From the NCBI RefSeq assembly GCF_004331435.1, contig NZ_SJKA01000015.1:1-64000 (forward strand): 64,000 nt of DNA, given 5' to 3'. Below, piece by piece: positions 42,067-49,728 of the stretch. The stretch is from Kribbella sindirgiensis (GTDB taxonomy: Bacteria > Actinomycetota > Actinomycetes > Propionibacteriales > Kribbellaceae). A program made the position numbers and the translations under genes. The notes under the pieces are model-generated. The model worked only from the letters and a program-made list of their open reading frames with translations, made no database searches and had not been told where the DNA came from. Within the stretch, counting starts at the first letter, position 1. Each line of letters opens with the position of its first letter.

Positions 42067-44118
42067 CTACTCCTCGGACCTCGCGGCTGGTGCCGGGGCG
42101 TAGCCGGTGGTTCGGGTGGTGAACGTTCCCCGGCCTTGCGTCCGGCTGCGCAACTGCGTTGCATAACCGAACAACTCGGCCAGCGGAACCGTCGCGACGA
42201 TCACCATCGTGCCTGGCCGCGCCGTCGTACCCGTAATCCGTCCACGCCGTGCCGCGAGGTCGCCGAGTACGCCGCCCATGGCATCCTCAGGCACTGTCGC
42301 CGTGACCTCGGCGACCGGTTCCAGGAGCACCATCGCACTGGCACGCAACGCTTCCCGCAGCCCGAGCCGGCCGGCCGTACGGAACGCCAGCTCCGAGGAG
42401 TCCTTCGAATGGGTGGCCCCATCCGTCAGCGTGACACGCACCCCGGTCACCCGGTGCCCGCCGAGCGGCCCCTCGGCCAGAGCATCCCGGCAGCCTGCTT
42501 CGACTGCACGGACATACTCCTGCGGCACCCGTCCACCGACGACCACCGACCCGAACGCGAAGTCCTCCCCCTCCAGCGCTTCCACGTCGAGGGTGATCTG
42601 GGCGAACTGGCCTGCCCCGCCGTCCTGCTTGACGTGCCGGTACACCAGCCCGGACACGCCGCGCGCGACCGTCTCGCGGTAGGTCACCTGCGGCCGGCCG
42701 ACGCCGACCTCCAGCCCGTGAGCACGACGTACCTTCTCCACCGCGACCTCGAGGTGCAGCTCACCCATACCCGACAGCAGCGTCTGACCGGTCTCGGAAT
42801 CGGTCCGGACCGTCAGCGAGAGGTCCTCGTCGGCCAGTCGCGCCAGCGCCGACGCGAGCCGGTCGGTGTCGGCGCTCCTGCGAGCCTCGACTGCCACGGA
42901 GACGACCGGATCGGCCACGGCTGGAGGTTCGAGAACCAACGGTGCCGCCGGAGCGCACAGGGTGGCGCCGCTTCGTGCCGACTTCGGCCCGACGACCGCG
43001 ACGATGTCGCCGGCGAACGCCTGCTGGACCTCCGCGTGCTGGTCCGCCTGCACACGCAGGATCCGGCTGATCCGCTCAGTGCGTCCCATGCCCGCGTCCA
43101 CCACTGTTTCTCCTTTCCGAATCGTTCCTGAATACACCCGCAGATACGTGAGCCGCCCGGTGGCGGTCGAGTTGACCTTGAACACGAGCGCCGCGAACGG
43201 TGCCGTCGGGTCGGCGGCACGCTCCTGTACGGCGCCGTCCGAGATACCGCGCACCGGGGGCACTTCCTCGGGCGAAGGCAGATAGGCGACGACGGCGTCC
43301 AGCAACGGCTCGATCCCGCGGTTGCGGTACGCCGACCCGCACAGCACCACCACGCCGGTACCAGACCGGGTCAGGTCCCGCAGTGCCACAGCGAGCGTCT
43401 CCGACGAGACCGTTGACCGCGCAGAGAACTCGTCCAGCGCGACCGGGTGGAGCTCGGCGACCGCCTCCTCGAGCAGCCGGCGCTGTCGCATCGCCTGTTC
43501 TCGAAGGGCTTCGGGAACAGGGCCGTCCGCAAACGTGTCGTCGCTCCAGACGTACGCCCGCATCGTGATCAGGTTGATCACTCCGCTGAACTCGGCCTCC
43601 GTCCCGATCGGCATCTGGACCACCAGCGGGGTCACGTGCAACCGCTCGCGGATCGAGGCCACCGCTGCGTCGAGGTCAGCGCCGGGGCGGTCCATCTTGT
43701 TGACGAACGCGATCCGCGGCACCCCGTGCCGGTCGGCCTGTCGCCAGACCGACTCGCTCTGCGGTTCGACTCCCGCGACGGCGTCGAACAGCGCGACGGC
43801 ACCGTCGAGCACCCGCAGCGAGCGCTCCACCTCGTCGGAGAAGTCGACGTGGCCCGGGGTGTCGATCAGGTTGATCGAGTGCCCGACCCAGTCGCAGCTC
43901 ACCGCCGCGGCGAAGATCGTGATCCCGCGGTCGCGTTCTTGGGAGTCGAAGTCGGTGACCGTCGTGCCGTCGTGGACCTCACCGCGCTTGTGGGTGGTGC
44001 CGGTGAGATACAGGATCCGTTCGGTGACGGTGGTCTTGCCCGCATCGACATGGGCGAGAATGCCGACGTTGCGCAGGCCGGACAGGTTCTGTTGACGGTG
44101 GTCAAGGTTCGTACGCAT
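42067..44118 (-). CDS. EF-G paralogue (TetM/EF-G-like translational GTPase)
   Basis: The 683-residue GTPase has G1 AHVDAGKTTVTERIL (A in place of the usual G), a G2 region with RGITIFAAAVSCDW, G3 DTPGHVDFS and G4 NKMDRPG. The EF-G domain II-V pattern follows (SGMGELHLEVAVEKVRRAHG, GRVPQEYVRAVEAGCRDALA, EPVAEVTATVPEDAMGGVLG). The length fits EF-G. It stands alone, outside any rpsL-rpsG-tuf operon, so it is a second, conditional copy. Such paralogues act in ribosome recycling, stress or tetracycline protection; which of these applies is not decidable here. GAAAGG lies about 9 bases before the ATG. Confidence 0.9.
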   Translation of the reverse strand: MRTNLDHRQQNLSGLRNVGILAHVDAGKTTVTERILYLTGTTHKRGEVHDGTTVTDFDSQERDRGITIFAAAVSCDWVGHSINLIDTPGHVDFSDEVERSLRVLDGAVALFDAVAGVEPQSESVWRQADRHGVPRIAFVNKMDRPGADLDAAVASIRERLHVTPLVVQMPIGTEAEFSGVINLITMRAYVWSDDTFADGPVPEALREQAMRQRRLLEEAVAELHPVALDEFSARSTVSSETLAVALRDLTRSGTGVVVLCGSAYRNRGIEPLLDAVVAYLPSPEEVPPVRGISDGAVQERAADPTAPFAALVFKVNSTATGRLTYLRVYSGTIRKGETVVDAGMGRTERISRILRVQADQHAEVQQAFAGDIVAVVGPKSARSGATLCAPAAPLVLEPPAVADPVVSVAVEARRSADTDRLASALARLADEDLSLTVRTDSETGQTLLSGMGELHLEVAVEKVRRAHGLEVGVGRPQVTYRETVARGVSGLVYRHVKQDGGAGQFAQITLDVEALEGEDFAFGSVVVGGRVPQEYVRAVEAGCRDALAEGPLGGHRVTGVRVTLTDGATHSKDSSELAFRTAGRLGLREALRASAMVLLEPVAEVTATVPEDAMGGVLGDLAARRGRITGTTARPGTMVIVATVPLAELFGYATQLRSRTQGRGTFTTRTTGYAPAPAARSEE

Positions 44119-44428
44119 GGCCGATGGCCTTTCGGATGATCCGGATCAGGACAGCGCGATTCCCGGACGAAACGGCACGCCATACTCCCGGCGGTTGCTC
44201 GGAACGCAGCCGCCTGCAGGACAGACTCGGTCAGTTCGTCAGGGACAGGGGCCGACCGCGCAGCCGGCACCTGACACACGAAGACACCAGGATCACGTCG
44301 TACCGTGACCGGGGAACGCTCACAGCGATGCGGTAACGCACGGCCGGGCTCCCCTCACTCGTCAAAGCAGTTCGAGCCAAGCGTAAGGCGACCGGCGATA
44401 CCGGACCACCGGATTTCACCGCTGTCCC
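44119..44428. other. Intergenic stretch upstream of the EF-G-like gene
   Basis: This 310-bp gap holds the leader of the EF-G-like gene on the minus strand and the 3' flank of the monooxygenase gene. CCCCTACCGGGG at 44427-44438, over the monooxygenase stop codon, is a short palindrome. I found no convincing gene, terminator or leader peptide in it. Confidence 0.4.
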
Positions 44429-45121
44429 CTACCGGGGAACGATCCCGCTCCTCCCCTGCCACGAGCCGTGCTCCGACAGCGGCCGGAACCGCAGAGTGGC
44501 GAACTCGTGGTGGAAGTCCCTGCGCCGGCGTTCGACCATGGCGGCGGCATGACGGTCGGGATCCGGCACGGTGCTGTGCCCGTGCACCATCTCTTCCATC
44601 TCCTGCACGGACCGCCAGACCGAGAACGTGGAGATCGTCCTGGGCGGGCGCATTGCGGCAAGCGCCAGGGTGGTCCCCGGATGGTCGCGAACCAGCCGCT
44701 CCACGGGCTTGCCCCACTTGAGGAACCTCGGCACCTCCAGGAGGCGCAACCGGGCCAGCGTGACCGCCACGACGGGCTCGGCAGCATCCCACTCACCTGC
44801 TCTCGCCGGGAGGTCAGGCAGCGCCGCAAGCCGCGACCAACGGCGCAGGAACTGCAGGCGCACATGCCATCCTGGTGCCAACTGCCTGCCCACGGAGTTG
44901 TCCGCCAGGAAGGCCTCGATCGCTGCCTCGTCCTCCCACCGCGCAAACATCGCCATCCGGCGCAGCTGCATACGAGCCGGCGAGACAGTCGGCGCACCAA
45001 GCCGCATCAACGCCAGACACTCGGCGTACAGCAACCCGTCCGTGGGTGCAGGCGCCTTCCACAGCGCCCCGGCTGTCGCCGCCGGCGGGAGCTCCGCAAG
45101 ATGAAACGTGAAGATCGTCAT
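44429..45121 (-). CDS. Spheroidene monooxygenase (CrtA)-like protein
   Basis: The 230-residue protein starts MTIFTFHLAELPPAATAGAL. It contains GLLYAECLALMRLGAPTVSP, RMAMFARWEDEAAIEAFLAD, ISTFSVWRSVQEMEEMVHG and RRRDFHHEFATLRFRPLSEH. These fit the CrtA-like/antibiotic-biosynthesis-monooxygenase-like proteins (dimeric ferredoxin-like barrel). In phototrophs CrtA oxygenates carotenoids; many actinobacterial members have no carotenoid genes nearby, as here, so the substrate is unknown. GGAGAG precedes the ATG at 45121 by 8 bases, which decided the start over a frame beginning six codons earlier. Confidence 0.75.
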   Translation of the reverse strand: MTIFTFHLAELPPAATAGALWKAPAPTDGLLYAECLALMRLGAPTVSPARMQLRRMAMFARWEDEAAIEAFLADNSVGRQLAPGWHVRLQFLRRWSRLAALPDLPARAGEWDAAEPVVAVTLARLRLLEVPRFLKWGKPVERLVRDHPGTTLALAAMRPPRTISTFSVWRSVQEMEEMVHGHSTVPDPDRHAAAMVERRRRDFHHEFATLRFRPLSEHGSWQGRSGIVPR

Positions 45122-45181
45122 CGCGAGCAACTCTCCCACGAGTGCCGCCCGGAAGCCGCCGGCCGGTTGCTACGTTGCCGG

Positions 45182-45820
45182 CTACTGCGCTCGGGTCCTG
45201 TGTTCGTCGCGTAGCTGGTCGGTGGTCAGGTTGATGTCGGCGACCTGCCCGGCCAAGGCGGGGTTGCTGTTCTCGAGCTGGGCTCCGGCCTCGGCCAACG
45301 GCACCAGCAACGTCGCAGTGTCGTTGTCGCCGAGCGCGTGCATCAGGCGATCGACACTCTCCTGGGTCGCGGCGTCGAGGTCGTCGAGCGCCGTGATCTG
45401 CGCGGCGAGACGACGCAAGTAGGCCGCGTTGTCCCGGGCCCAGTGCGTGACAGCGCGTTCACCGGCGCGGCGGTCGCGAGCTGCCTGCACTCGTTGTTCC
45501 CCCGTCATGTCCGCGTGGTCGGTGCTGTGGGGGTTGAGTCGCAGGTAGCGTCGCTCGGCGGCCTGGCGGCTGGCGACGCCGAGCGCCGGCGCAAGGTCGG
45601 CCCAGCTGATGCCTTGGTCGCGCGCCGCACCGATGAGTAGCGGCTCCCAGGTTGCGAGGCGATCTTGCACGGCTCGCAGTTCGGTCAGCGTGGCGAGAAC
45701 GTCCGCCGAGCCGACGCCGGGCCCCGGGCCTTCGTCGAGCTGCCGAACAACCTGTTCCACGGCGGCGAGCGCGGCCGCGACCGGTGACCGCGCATCGTCC
45801 GTTCGGTTGTCGGCAGCCAC
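45182..45820 (-). CDS. HSP18-type transcriptional regulator
   Basis: The 212-residue protein has a helix-turn-helix-like region, ISWADLAPALGVASRQAAER followed by RYLRLNP, flanked by long helical regions. It is the type annotated as HSP18 transcriptional regulator in Streptomyces and relatives, encoded next to the small heat-shock gene hsp18. Here it is divergent from an hsp20/hsp18 gene, with a perfect palindrome in the shared 128-bp promoter region. The start is GTG with GAGGTGA upstream. Repression of hsp20 and autoregulation are inferred from the layout. Confidence 0.8.
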   Translation of the reverse strand: MAADNRTDDARSPVAAALAAVEQVVRQLDEGPGPGVGSADVLATLTELRAVQDRLATWEPLLIGAARDQGISWADLAPALGVASRQAAERRYLRLNPHSTDHADMTGEQRVQAARDRRAGERAVTHWARDNAAYLRRLAAQITALDDLDAATQESVDRLMHALGDNDTATLLVPLAEAGAQLENSNPALAGQVADINLTTDQLRDEHRTRAQ

Positions 45821-45867
45821 TCAGTCACCTCATCGTGTCCATGTCAGCGATTGGACGACATCCCTAC

Positions 45868-45896
45868 TTGTCATCGCTTCGATGACATGCTATATC
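45868..45896 (+). promoter_or_regulatory. hsp20 promoter with overlapping palindromic operator
   Basis: TTGTCA (45868-45873) and TATATC (45891-45896) are spaced by 17 bp and form a good vegetative-type promoter. A perfect inverted repeat TGTCATCG-CTT-CGATGACA (45869-45887) covers the -35 box and spacer. A second, weaker pair ATGTC...GACAT lies at 45841-45861. Binding here would block hsp20 transcription directly. Confidence 0.65.
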
Positions 45897-45948
45897 AGAA
45901 GGGCGTATTGACACCACAGTTGACTTGATGCCACAGGAGGTGCAGACG

Positions 45949-46392
45949 ATGTTGATGCGCACAGACCCGTTCCGGGAGTTCGACCGGCTGGCCCAGCAGG
46001 TGCTGGGGAGCCAGGCGCCGGGCACGTGGTCACGGCCGACCGCGATGCCGATGGACGCCTACCGGCAAGGCGATCAGTACGTCGTTTCGTTCGATCTTCC
46101 CGGTGTCTCACCGGACGCGATCGAGCTGGACGTCGAACGCAACGTACTGACCGTGAAGGCCGAGCGCAGGCCGCTCGAGCTCGGTGAGGACGTGGAGATG
46201 CAGGTTGCCGAGCGCCCACTCGGGGTGTTCTCCCGGCAACTGTTCCTGGGTGACACGCTGGACGCCGACCGGATCGTGGCTCGCTACGACAGCGGCGTAC
46301 TGACGCTGAGGATCCCGATCGCCGAACAGGCCAAGCCCCGCAAGATCTCGATCGCGAGCACCGAAGGCGATCGCAAGGAGATCAACGCCTGA
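45949..46392 (+). CDS. hsp18: Small heat-shock protein, Hsp20/alpha-crystallin family
   Basis: The 147-residue protein starts MLMRTDPFREFDRLAQQVLG. It has the alpha-crystallin domain at about residues 33-140: MDAYRQGDQYVVSFDLPGVS, IELDVERNVLTVKAER, FSRQLFLGDTLDADRI and YDSGVLTLRIPIAEQAKPRK. The GVLTLRIPI motif and IxI-like end are typical. It is an ATP-independent holdase forming oligomers in the cytoplasm. CAGGAGG lies 9 bases before the ATG at 45949. It is controlled by the divergent HSP18-type regulator, judging by the shared palindrome. Confidence 0.95.
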   Translation: MLMRTDPFREFDRLAQQVLGSQAPGTWSRPTAMPMDAYRQGDQYVVSFDLPGVSPDAIELDVERNVLTVKAERRPLELGEDVEMQVAERPLGVFSRQLFLGDTLDADRIVARYDSGVLTLRIPIAEQAKPRKISIASTEGDRKEINA

Positions 46393-46438
46393 CCGGGCGC
46401 CGGTGACAGGGCTTGTTGTTGTCGATGGAGTGAGATCG

Positions 46439-46711
46439 ATGACGGTGGACACACAGCAACTCGACGAGGCCTTCCTCGACCTGATGCTCGCCGACGACGA
46501 GCTGGTCCACGCGGAGTTCGACGCCTTGATCGCTGCCTGCTGGGAGTCGCCGAGCGAGCCACCGCTCGACAAGCCCTGCCCACCCGGCGGTGGGCATCCG
46601 GCACGGCCACCGTCGCGACGGACGCGCCGGGGCGCCGGTGGCCTCGGGCGGCTGCTGCCGCGGCGGCCTGCTGGCCGTGCCCGCGGCCCTCCGCGGCGCC
46701 GAAGCTGCTGA
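46439..46711 (+). CDS. Small protein with acidic N-terminus and Pro/Arg-rich tail, unknown
   Basis: The frame from ATG 46439 encodes 90 residues starting MTVDTQQLDEAFLDLMLADD. The first ~45 residues (ELVHAEFDALIAACWESPSE) are acidic and helical and look like a real conserved small protein. The rest is Pro, Gly and Arg-rich and may be disordered or the result of a frameshift: in the next frame the sequence continues with SGGCCRGGLLAVPAALRGAE. It follows hsp20 by 46 bp on the same strand. I do not recognise the family. Confidence 0.5.
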   Translation: MTVDTQQLDEAFLDLMLADDELVHAEFDALIAACWESPSEPPLDKPCPPGGGHPARPPSRRTRRGAGGLGRLLPRRPAGRARGPPRRRSC

Positions 46712-46822
46712 CAGATTCGATCCCTGCGTGAAGGAGGTGAAGACCAGACCCTCGAGAGAACTCCTGACCGATGATGCGGCCGCCCGCCGAGTCACCCCCT
46801 CGACCAGGCGGGCCGCCGCGAA

Positions 46823-47560
46823 TCAGCCGACCAGTACGTCGGTGACGACCGCGTAGTGGTCCGAGGGCGGGCGGCCGTGGTCTTCGTCGAGGCCGACCAG
46901 GTGGGATCCGCGCGTCGTCAGGCTGTCGTTGGCCAGGATGTAGTCGATGCGGTGGTCCTCGAGCCATTCGCCATGACCCAGGTACGGGTTGCGCGAGCTG
47001 TACGTCGCGCCGTCGTACCCGTTCGGCTGCCAGCAGTCGTCGAGTACTTCGAGCAGCGGCTTCAGCTCAGGCCGGTCCGGTGGCGTGTTCAGATCACCCG
47101 CCACGACCACCCCGTCGCCGCCTGCCCTGAGCTCCGACACCAGGCCGGCCAGTGATTCGGCCTGCGCGAAGCGCTCACGTTCGTGGTCCTCTTCCCAGTC
47201 CAGGCAGCTCGTAATGAAGTGCAGACTGTGCGTGCCCAGGCGGATCTCCGCCCGGAGCGCGACAGTACCGGCCGACAGACGGTGCTGCTCGACCTGCCGC
47301 AGCGGAAAGCGGCTCAGGATCCCCAGTCCCAGATGTACGTCGGGGTCCGGATCCCGCGGCATCCGCGACGGCGCGAACACCGGCGTCATCCCCAGTTCGA
47401 ACCCGAGCAGATCGGTCTGCGACTGCCCGTCGGTACGCCAGGTCTCCTGCAGTGCAACGAACTCCGGCCGTTGCGCCCGGACCGTATCGGCGATCGCACG
47501 CTGCCGCCGTACCCACTCGTCACCGAACCGTCCCCAGACGTTCCACGTCATGAACCTCAC
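46823..47560 (-). CDS. Endonuclease/exonuclease/phosphatase family protein
   Basis: The 245-residue protein starts MRFMTWNVWGRFGDEWVRRQ, with the family's N-terminal TWNVW motif. ALQETWR supplies the metal-binding glutamate, VAGDLNTPPDRPEL the catalytic GDxN, and the end has DYILAND and PSDHYAVV (the SDH motif). This set indicates a metal-dependent phosphodiesterase or phosphatase fold. The target (DNA, nucleotide, phospholipid) is open. There is no signal peptide. The start is GTG with GAGGGTGAG upstream; an ATG three codons in is an alternative. Confidence 0.88.
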   Translation of the reverse strand: MRFMTWNVWGRFGDEWVRRQRAIADTVRAQRPEFVALQETWRTDGQSQTDLLGFELGMTPVFAPSRMPRDPDPDVHLGLGILSRFPLRQVEQHRLSAGTVALRAEIRLGTHSLHFITSCLDWEEDHERERFAQAESLAGLVSELRAGGDGVVVAGDLNTPPDRPELKPLLEVLDDCWQPNGYDGATYSSRNPYLGHGEWLEDHRIDYILANDSLTTRGSHLVGLDEDHGRPPSDHYAVVTDVLVG

Positions 47561-47638
47561 GACTGTCTCACCCTCTCGTCCTTACACCCGACCGGTACCC
47601 AGCCCTTCCTCCACCACGCCTCGGATTCCGCAACATCG

Positions 47639-47977
47639 TCAGTCCCACGCCGTAACGGGGGCGGCGACCGCGGCTGGGTCCCAGCGAACGTGACGTAGCG
47701 TCTCGAAGGCTGTGGTCATTGCCTGGTCCTGGGCGGGGTCGGCGGCTTGGACGCGGCGCCAGAAGGCGATGCCGCTGCGGAGGCGTGCTCGAATCAGCGG
47801 GATCAGGGCAGTGGATGGGCGGACCGGGCCGCCGGCCTGCTGGTACTCGCTCAGGAACTCCTGCGCATGGTCCAAATTCAACGCAGTCAGGAGGCGATCG
47901 AAGAAAACTCGGAGGTTAACGGCGGAAGGGTTTCGAAAAGTGGTGTCGATATGTCGGAAACTGGGCCCCTCGAACAC
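47639..47977 (-). CDS. Hypothetical protein
   Basis: The 112-residue frame starts at GTG (MFEGPSFRHIDTTFRNPSAV). Predicted helices follow, with VFFDRLLTALNLDHAQEFLS, LIRARLRSGIAFWRRVQAAD and DQAMTTAFETLRHVRW. I recognise no family. The base composition of its first 35 codons is less GC-rich than the neighbours, hinting at a promoter-proximal or acquired segment. No clear Shine-Dalgarno sequence is present. It is divergent from the methyltransferase at 48090 and could be spurious. Confidence 0.45.
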   Translation of the reverse strand: MFEGPSFRHIDTTFRNPSAVNLRVFFDRLLTALNLDHAQEFLSEYQQAGGPVRPSTALIPLIRARLRSGIAFWRRVQAADPAQDQAMTTAFETLRHVRWDPAAVAAPVTAWD

Positions 47978-48089
47978 CTTTATCCGTTGAGGAATCAGGT
48001 ATCTCCGACAGGCCGCACCCGGGTGTCAATTGACTTCGGGCTCCCCTAGGATGACGAGTGGTTCCTTTCCCGACATGAAGGCTGCGCCA

Positions 48090-48917
48090 ATGGCCCCATC
48101 AGAAGGCTCGGATTACGATCCGGGTTTCGACACTTCCCAGCCGACCATCGCCCGCGTCTACGACGCTCTGCTCGGTGGTAAGGACAACTTCGCAGCCGAC
48201 CGCGAGGGCGCCGCACTGTACTTGAAGTACGTGCCGGACGCCGGGCGCTGTGCGCTCGAGAACCGTGAGGCCCTGGTCCGAGGGGTCCACTACCTCGTGC
48301 GTACGGCGGGGATCGACCAGTTCCTCGACATCGGCAGTGGCCTGCCGACGCAGAAGAACACCCACCAGGCGGCGCAGGAGATCAACCCTGACGCGAAGGC
48401 CGCCTACGTCGACAACGACCCGATCGTGCTCGCGCACGGCCGGGCGCTGCTGGCGACCAACAACAGCACGATCGTCGTCACCGCCGACCTGCGCGAGCCG
48501 CAGTCGATCCTCGACAACGAGGAGATCAGGAACCATCTGGACTTCTCGCGTCCGATCGCGCTGATGGTCGTCGGTCTGCACATGCACTTCCACGACGACG
48601 AGAAGCCCGACGAGTGGGTCCGCACGATCATGGACGCGCTGGCCCCGGGCAGCTACCTGTTCATCACCGACTTCGTCGACACCGGCGAGCCGCTGCAGAA
48701 GTCGATGGAGCGGGCCGGCCTCGAGAGCCTCGGCAACGGCTGGATCCGGACCCCGGAGCGGATCACGCAGCACTTCCTCGGGATGCCACTGGTTCCGCCC
48801 GGCCTGGACTTCCTGGCCCGTTGGTTCCCGGAGGACCCGGACGCCGACGTACCGGCCGCGGAGGATCTCGCGCCGTACCAGCGGATCCTGATGGCAGGTC
48901 TCGCGAAGAAGGTCTGA
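48090..48917 (+). CDS. SAM-dependent methyltransferase, actinobacterial pfam04672 (DUF574) family
   Basis: The 275-residue protein (from ATG 48090) contains PTIARVYDALLGGKDNFAAD, FLDIGSGLPTQKNTHQAAQE (SAM-binding), YVDNDPIVLAHGRALL and ITDFVDTGEPLQKSMERAGL. These are the hallmarks of the S-adenosyl methyltransferase family expanded in actinomycetes. Substrates are unknown for almost all members. GAAGG lies 8 bases before ATG 48090; in-frame ATGs at 48051 and 48075 are alternative starts. A strong terminator follows directly. Confidence 0.9.
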   Translation: MAPSEGSDYDPGFDTSQPTIARVYDALLGGKDNFAADREGAALYLKYVPDAGRCALENREALVRGVHYLVRTAGIDQFLDIGSGLPTQKNTHQAAQEINPDAKAAYVDNDPIVLAHGRALLATNNSTIVVTADLREPQSILDNEEIRNHLDFSRPIALMVVGLHMHFHDDEKPDEWVRTIMDALAPGSYLFITDFVDTGEPLQKSMERAGLESLGNGWIRTPERITQHFLGMPLVPPGLDFLARWFPEDPDADVPAAEDLAPYQRILMAGLAKKV

Positions 48918-48923
48918 TCGGCG

Positions 48924-48955
48924 AACGGCGCGCATCCTCCCGGATGCGCGCCGTT
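48924..48955 (+). terminator. Hairpin terminator after the methyltransferase gene
   Basis: AACGGCGCGCATCC pairs perfectly over 14 bp with GGATGCGCGCCGTT around the loop TCCC. It starts 6 bp after the stop codon. Confidence 0.8.
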
Positions 48956-48984
48956 GCCTCGCCCACGAGTGGGTCGATCGGTGG

Positions 48985-49112
48985 GACCTAGCGGAAGTAG
49001 GCCGGGTCGCTGAAGGTGCCAGGAACTTTGCCGAGGCCCTGGATGACCGTCGCGGGCACCGCCGTTGGTCACCGCCCATATGTCGGACAGGCGAGCCGAA
49101 ATAGCCTGTTCA
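48985..49112 (-). pseudogene. Possible gene remnant plus shared hairpin motif
   Basis: On the minus strand a short frame ends AVPATVIQGLGKVPGTFSDP followed by AYFR and a TAG. It reads like a genuine protein C-terminus but has an in-frame stop 24 codons before. The overlapping frame upstream reads SDIWAVTNG, so a frameshifted or truncated gene is possible. The right part (49067-49112) is a ~46-bp segment similar to 58473-58518, with GGACAGG/CCTGTTC arms. No function is assigned. Confidence 0.3.
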
Positions 49113-49138
49113 GCTGGCGCGGTAGTGCACCAGTTGTT

Positions 49139-49633
49139 CTAGCTCTTCGGGCGGCAGACTTCGCCCTCGATGTGGGTGACGAAGTGGTCGGTCTCCCAGT
49201 GCTGACTGAGGTAGGCGTACCCTGTCGCGCCGGCGTAGCGGCCGGTGCCGCCGGTGAACTCCTGGGTGCCCCCGGCGTGCCCCTCGCCCGTCGTGGTGTC
49301 GACGTTGCCGATGCTGGTCTCGAGCGCGGTGAGCGTCGACCCGTCGTCGAACGTGAGCGTGATCGTCCCACTGACCGGACGATACGCGGGTGCGGTCGCG
49401 GGCGGAACACCCCGAGAGCCGAGCACGAACACGTCCGTCCCGTTGAAGCCGTGCTTGCCGCGGAAGGTGCCGGCGACGCACACCGGGACGCCCGTCGGGC
49501 AGCCGACGTCGACGACCCGGTCGATAATCGTCGCCTCGACCTGCTGGCAGTGCGGACGGGCGTACGCGAAGGACGAGCCGGCCACCGTCACCACACTGGC
49601 GACGGCGAACGCGATGACGCGCAAGGATCTCAT
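49139..49633 (-). CDS. Secreted protein, possibly allene-oxide-cyclase-like barrel
   Basis: The 164-residue protein has a Sec signal peptide (SLRVIAFAVASVVTVAGSSF, cleavage after AYA). A cysteine pair follows (VGCPTGVPVCVAGTF), then a beta-rich body with ITLTFDDGSTLTALETSIGN and FTGGTGRYAGATGYAYLSQH. The GTGRYAGATG loop is common in allene oxide cyclase-like barrels and related secreted actinobacterial proteins. No enzymatic role can be assigned. AGGAGG lies six bases before the ATG, a strong start. Confidence 0.7.
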   Translation of the reverse strand: MRSLRVIAFAVASVVTVAGSSFAYARPHCQQVEATIIDRVVDVGCPTGVPVCVAGTFRGKHGFNGTDVFVLGSRGVPPATAPAYRPVSGTITLTFDDGSTLTALETSIGNVDTTTGEGHAGGTQEFTGGTGRYAGATGYAYLSQHWETDHFVTHIEGEVCRPKS

Positions 49634-49728
49634 CGTGCCTCCTGTCGTGGATGTTCGCCGCAGCGTAGGACCGGAGACTGACCGGCGGACGGGCCGGTTC
49701 GGCGCGTTCTGCGCCAGTCCAATCTCGA

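Noticed and set aside
44119..44428. Tet(M)-like leader peptide attenuator before the EF-G paralogue
   Set aside because: No short ORF with ribosome site and no terminator/antiterminator pair could be made out.
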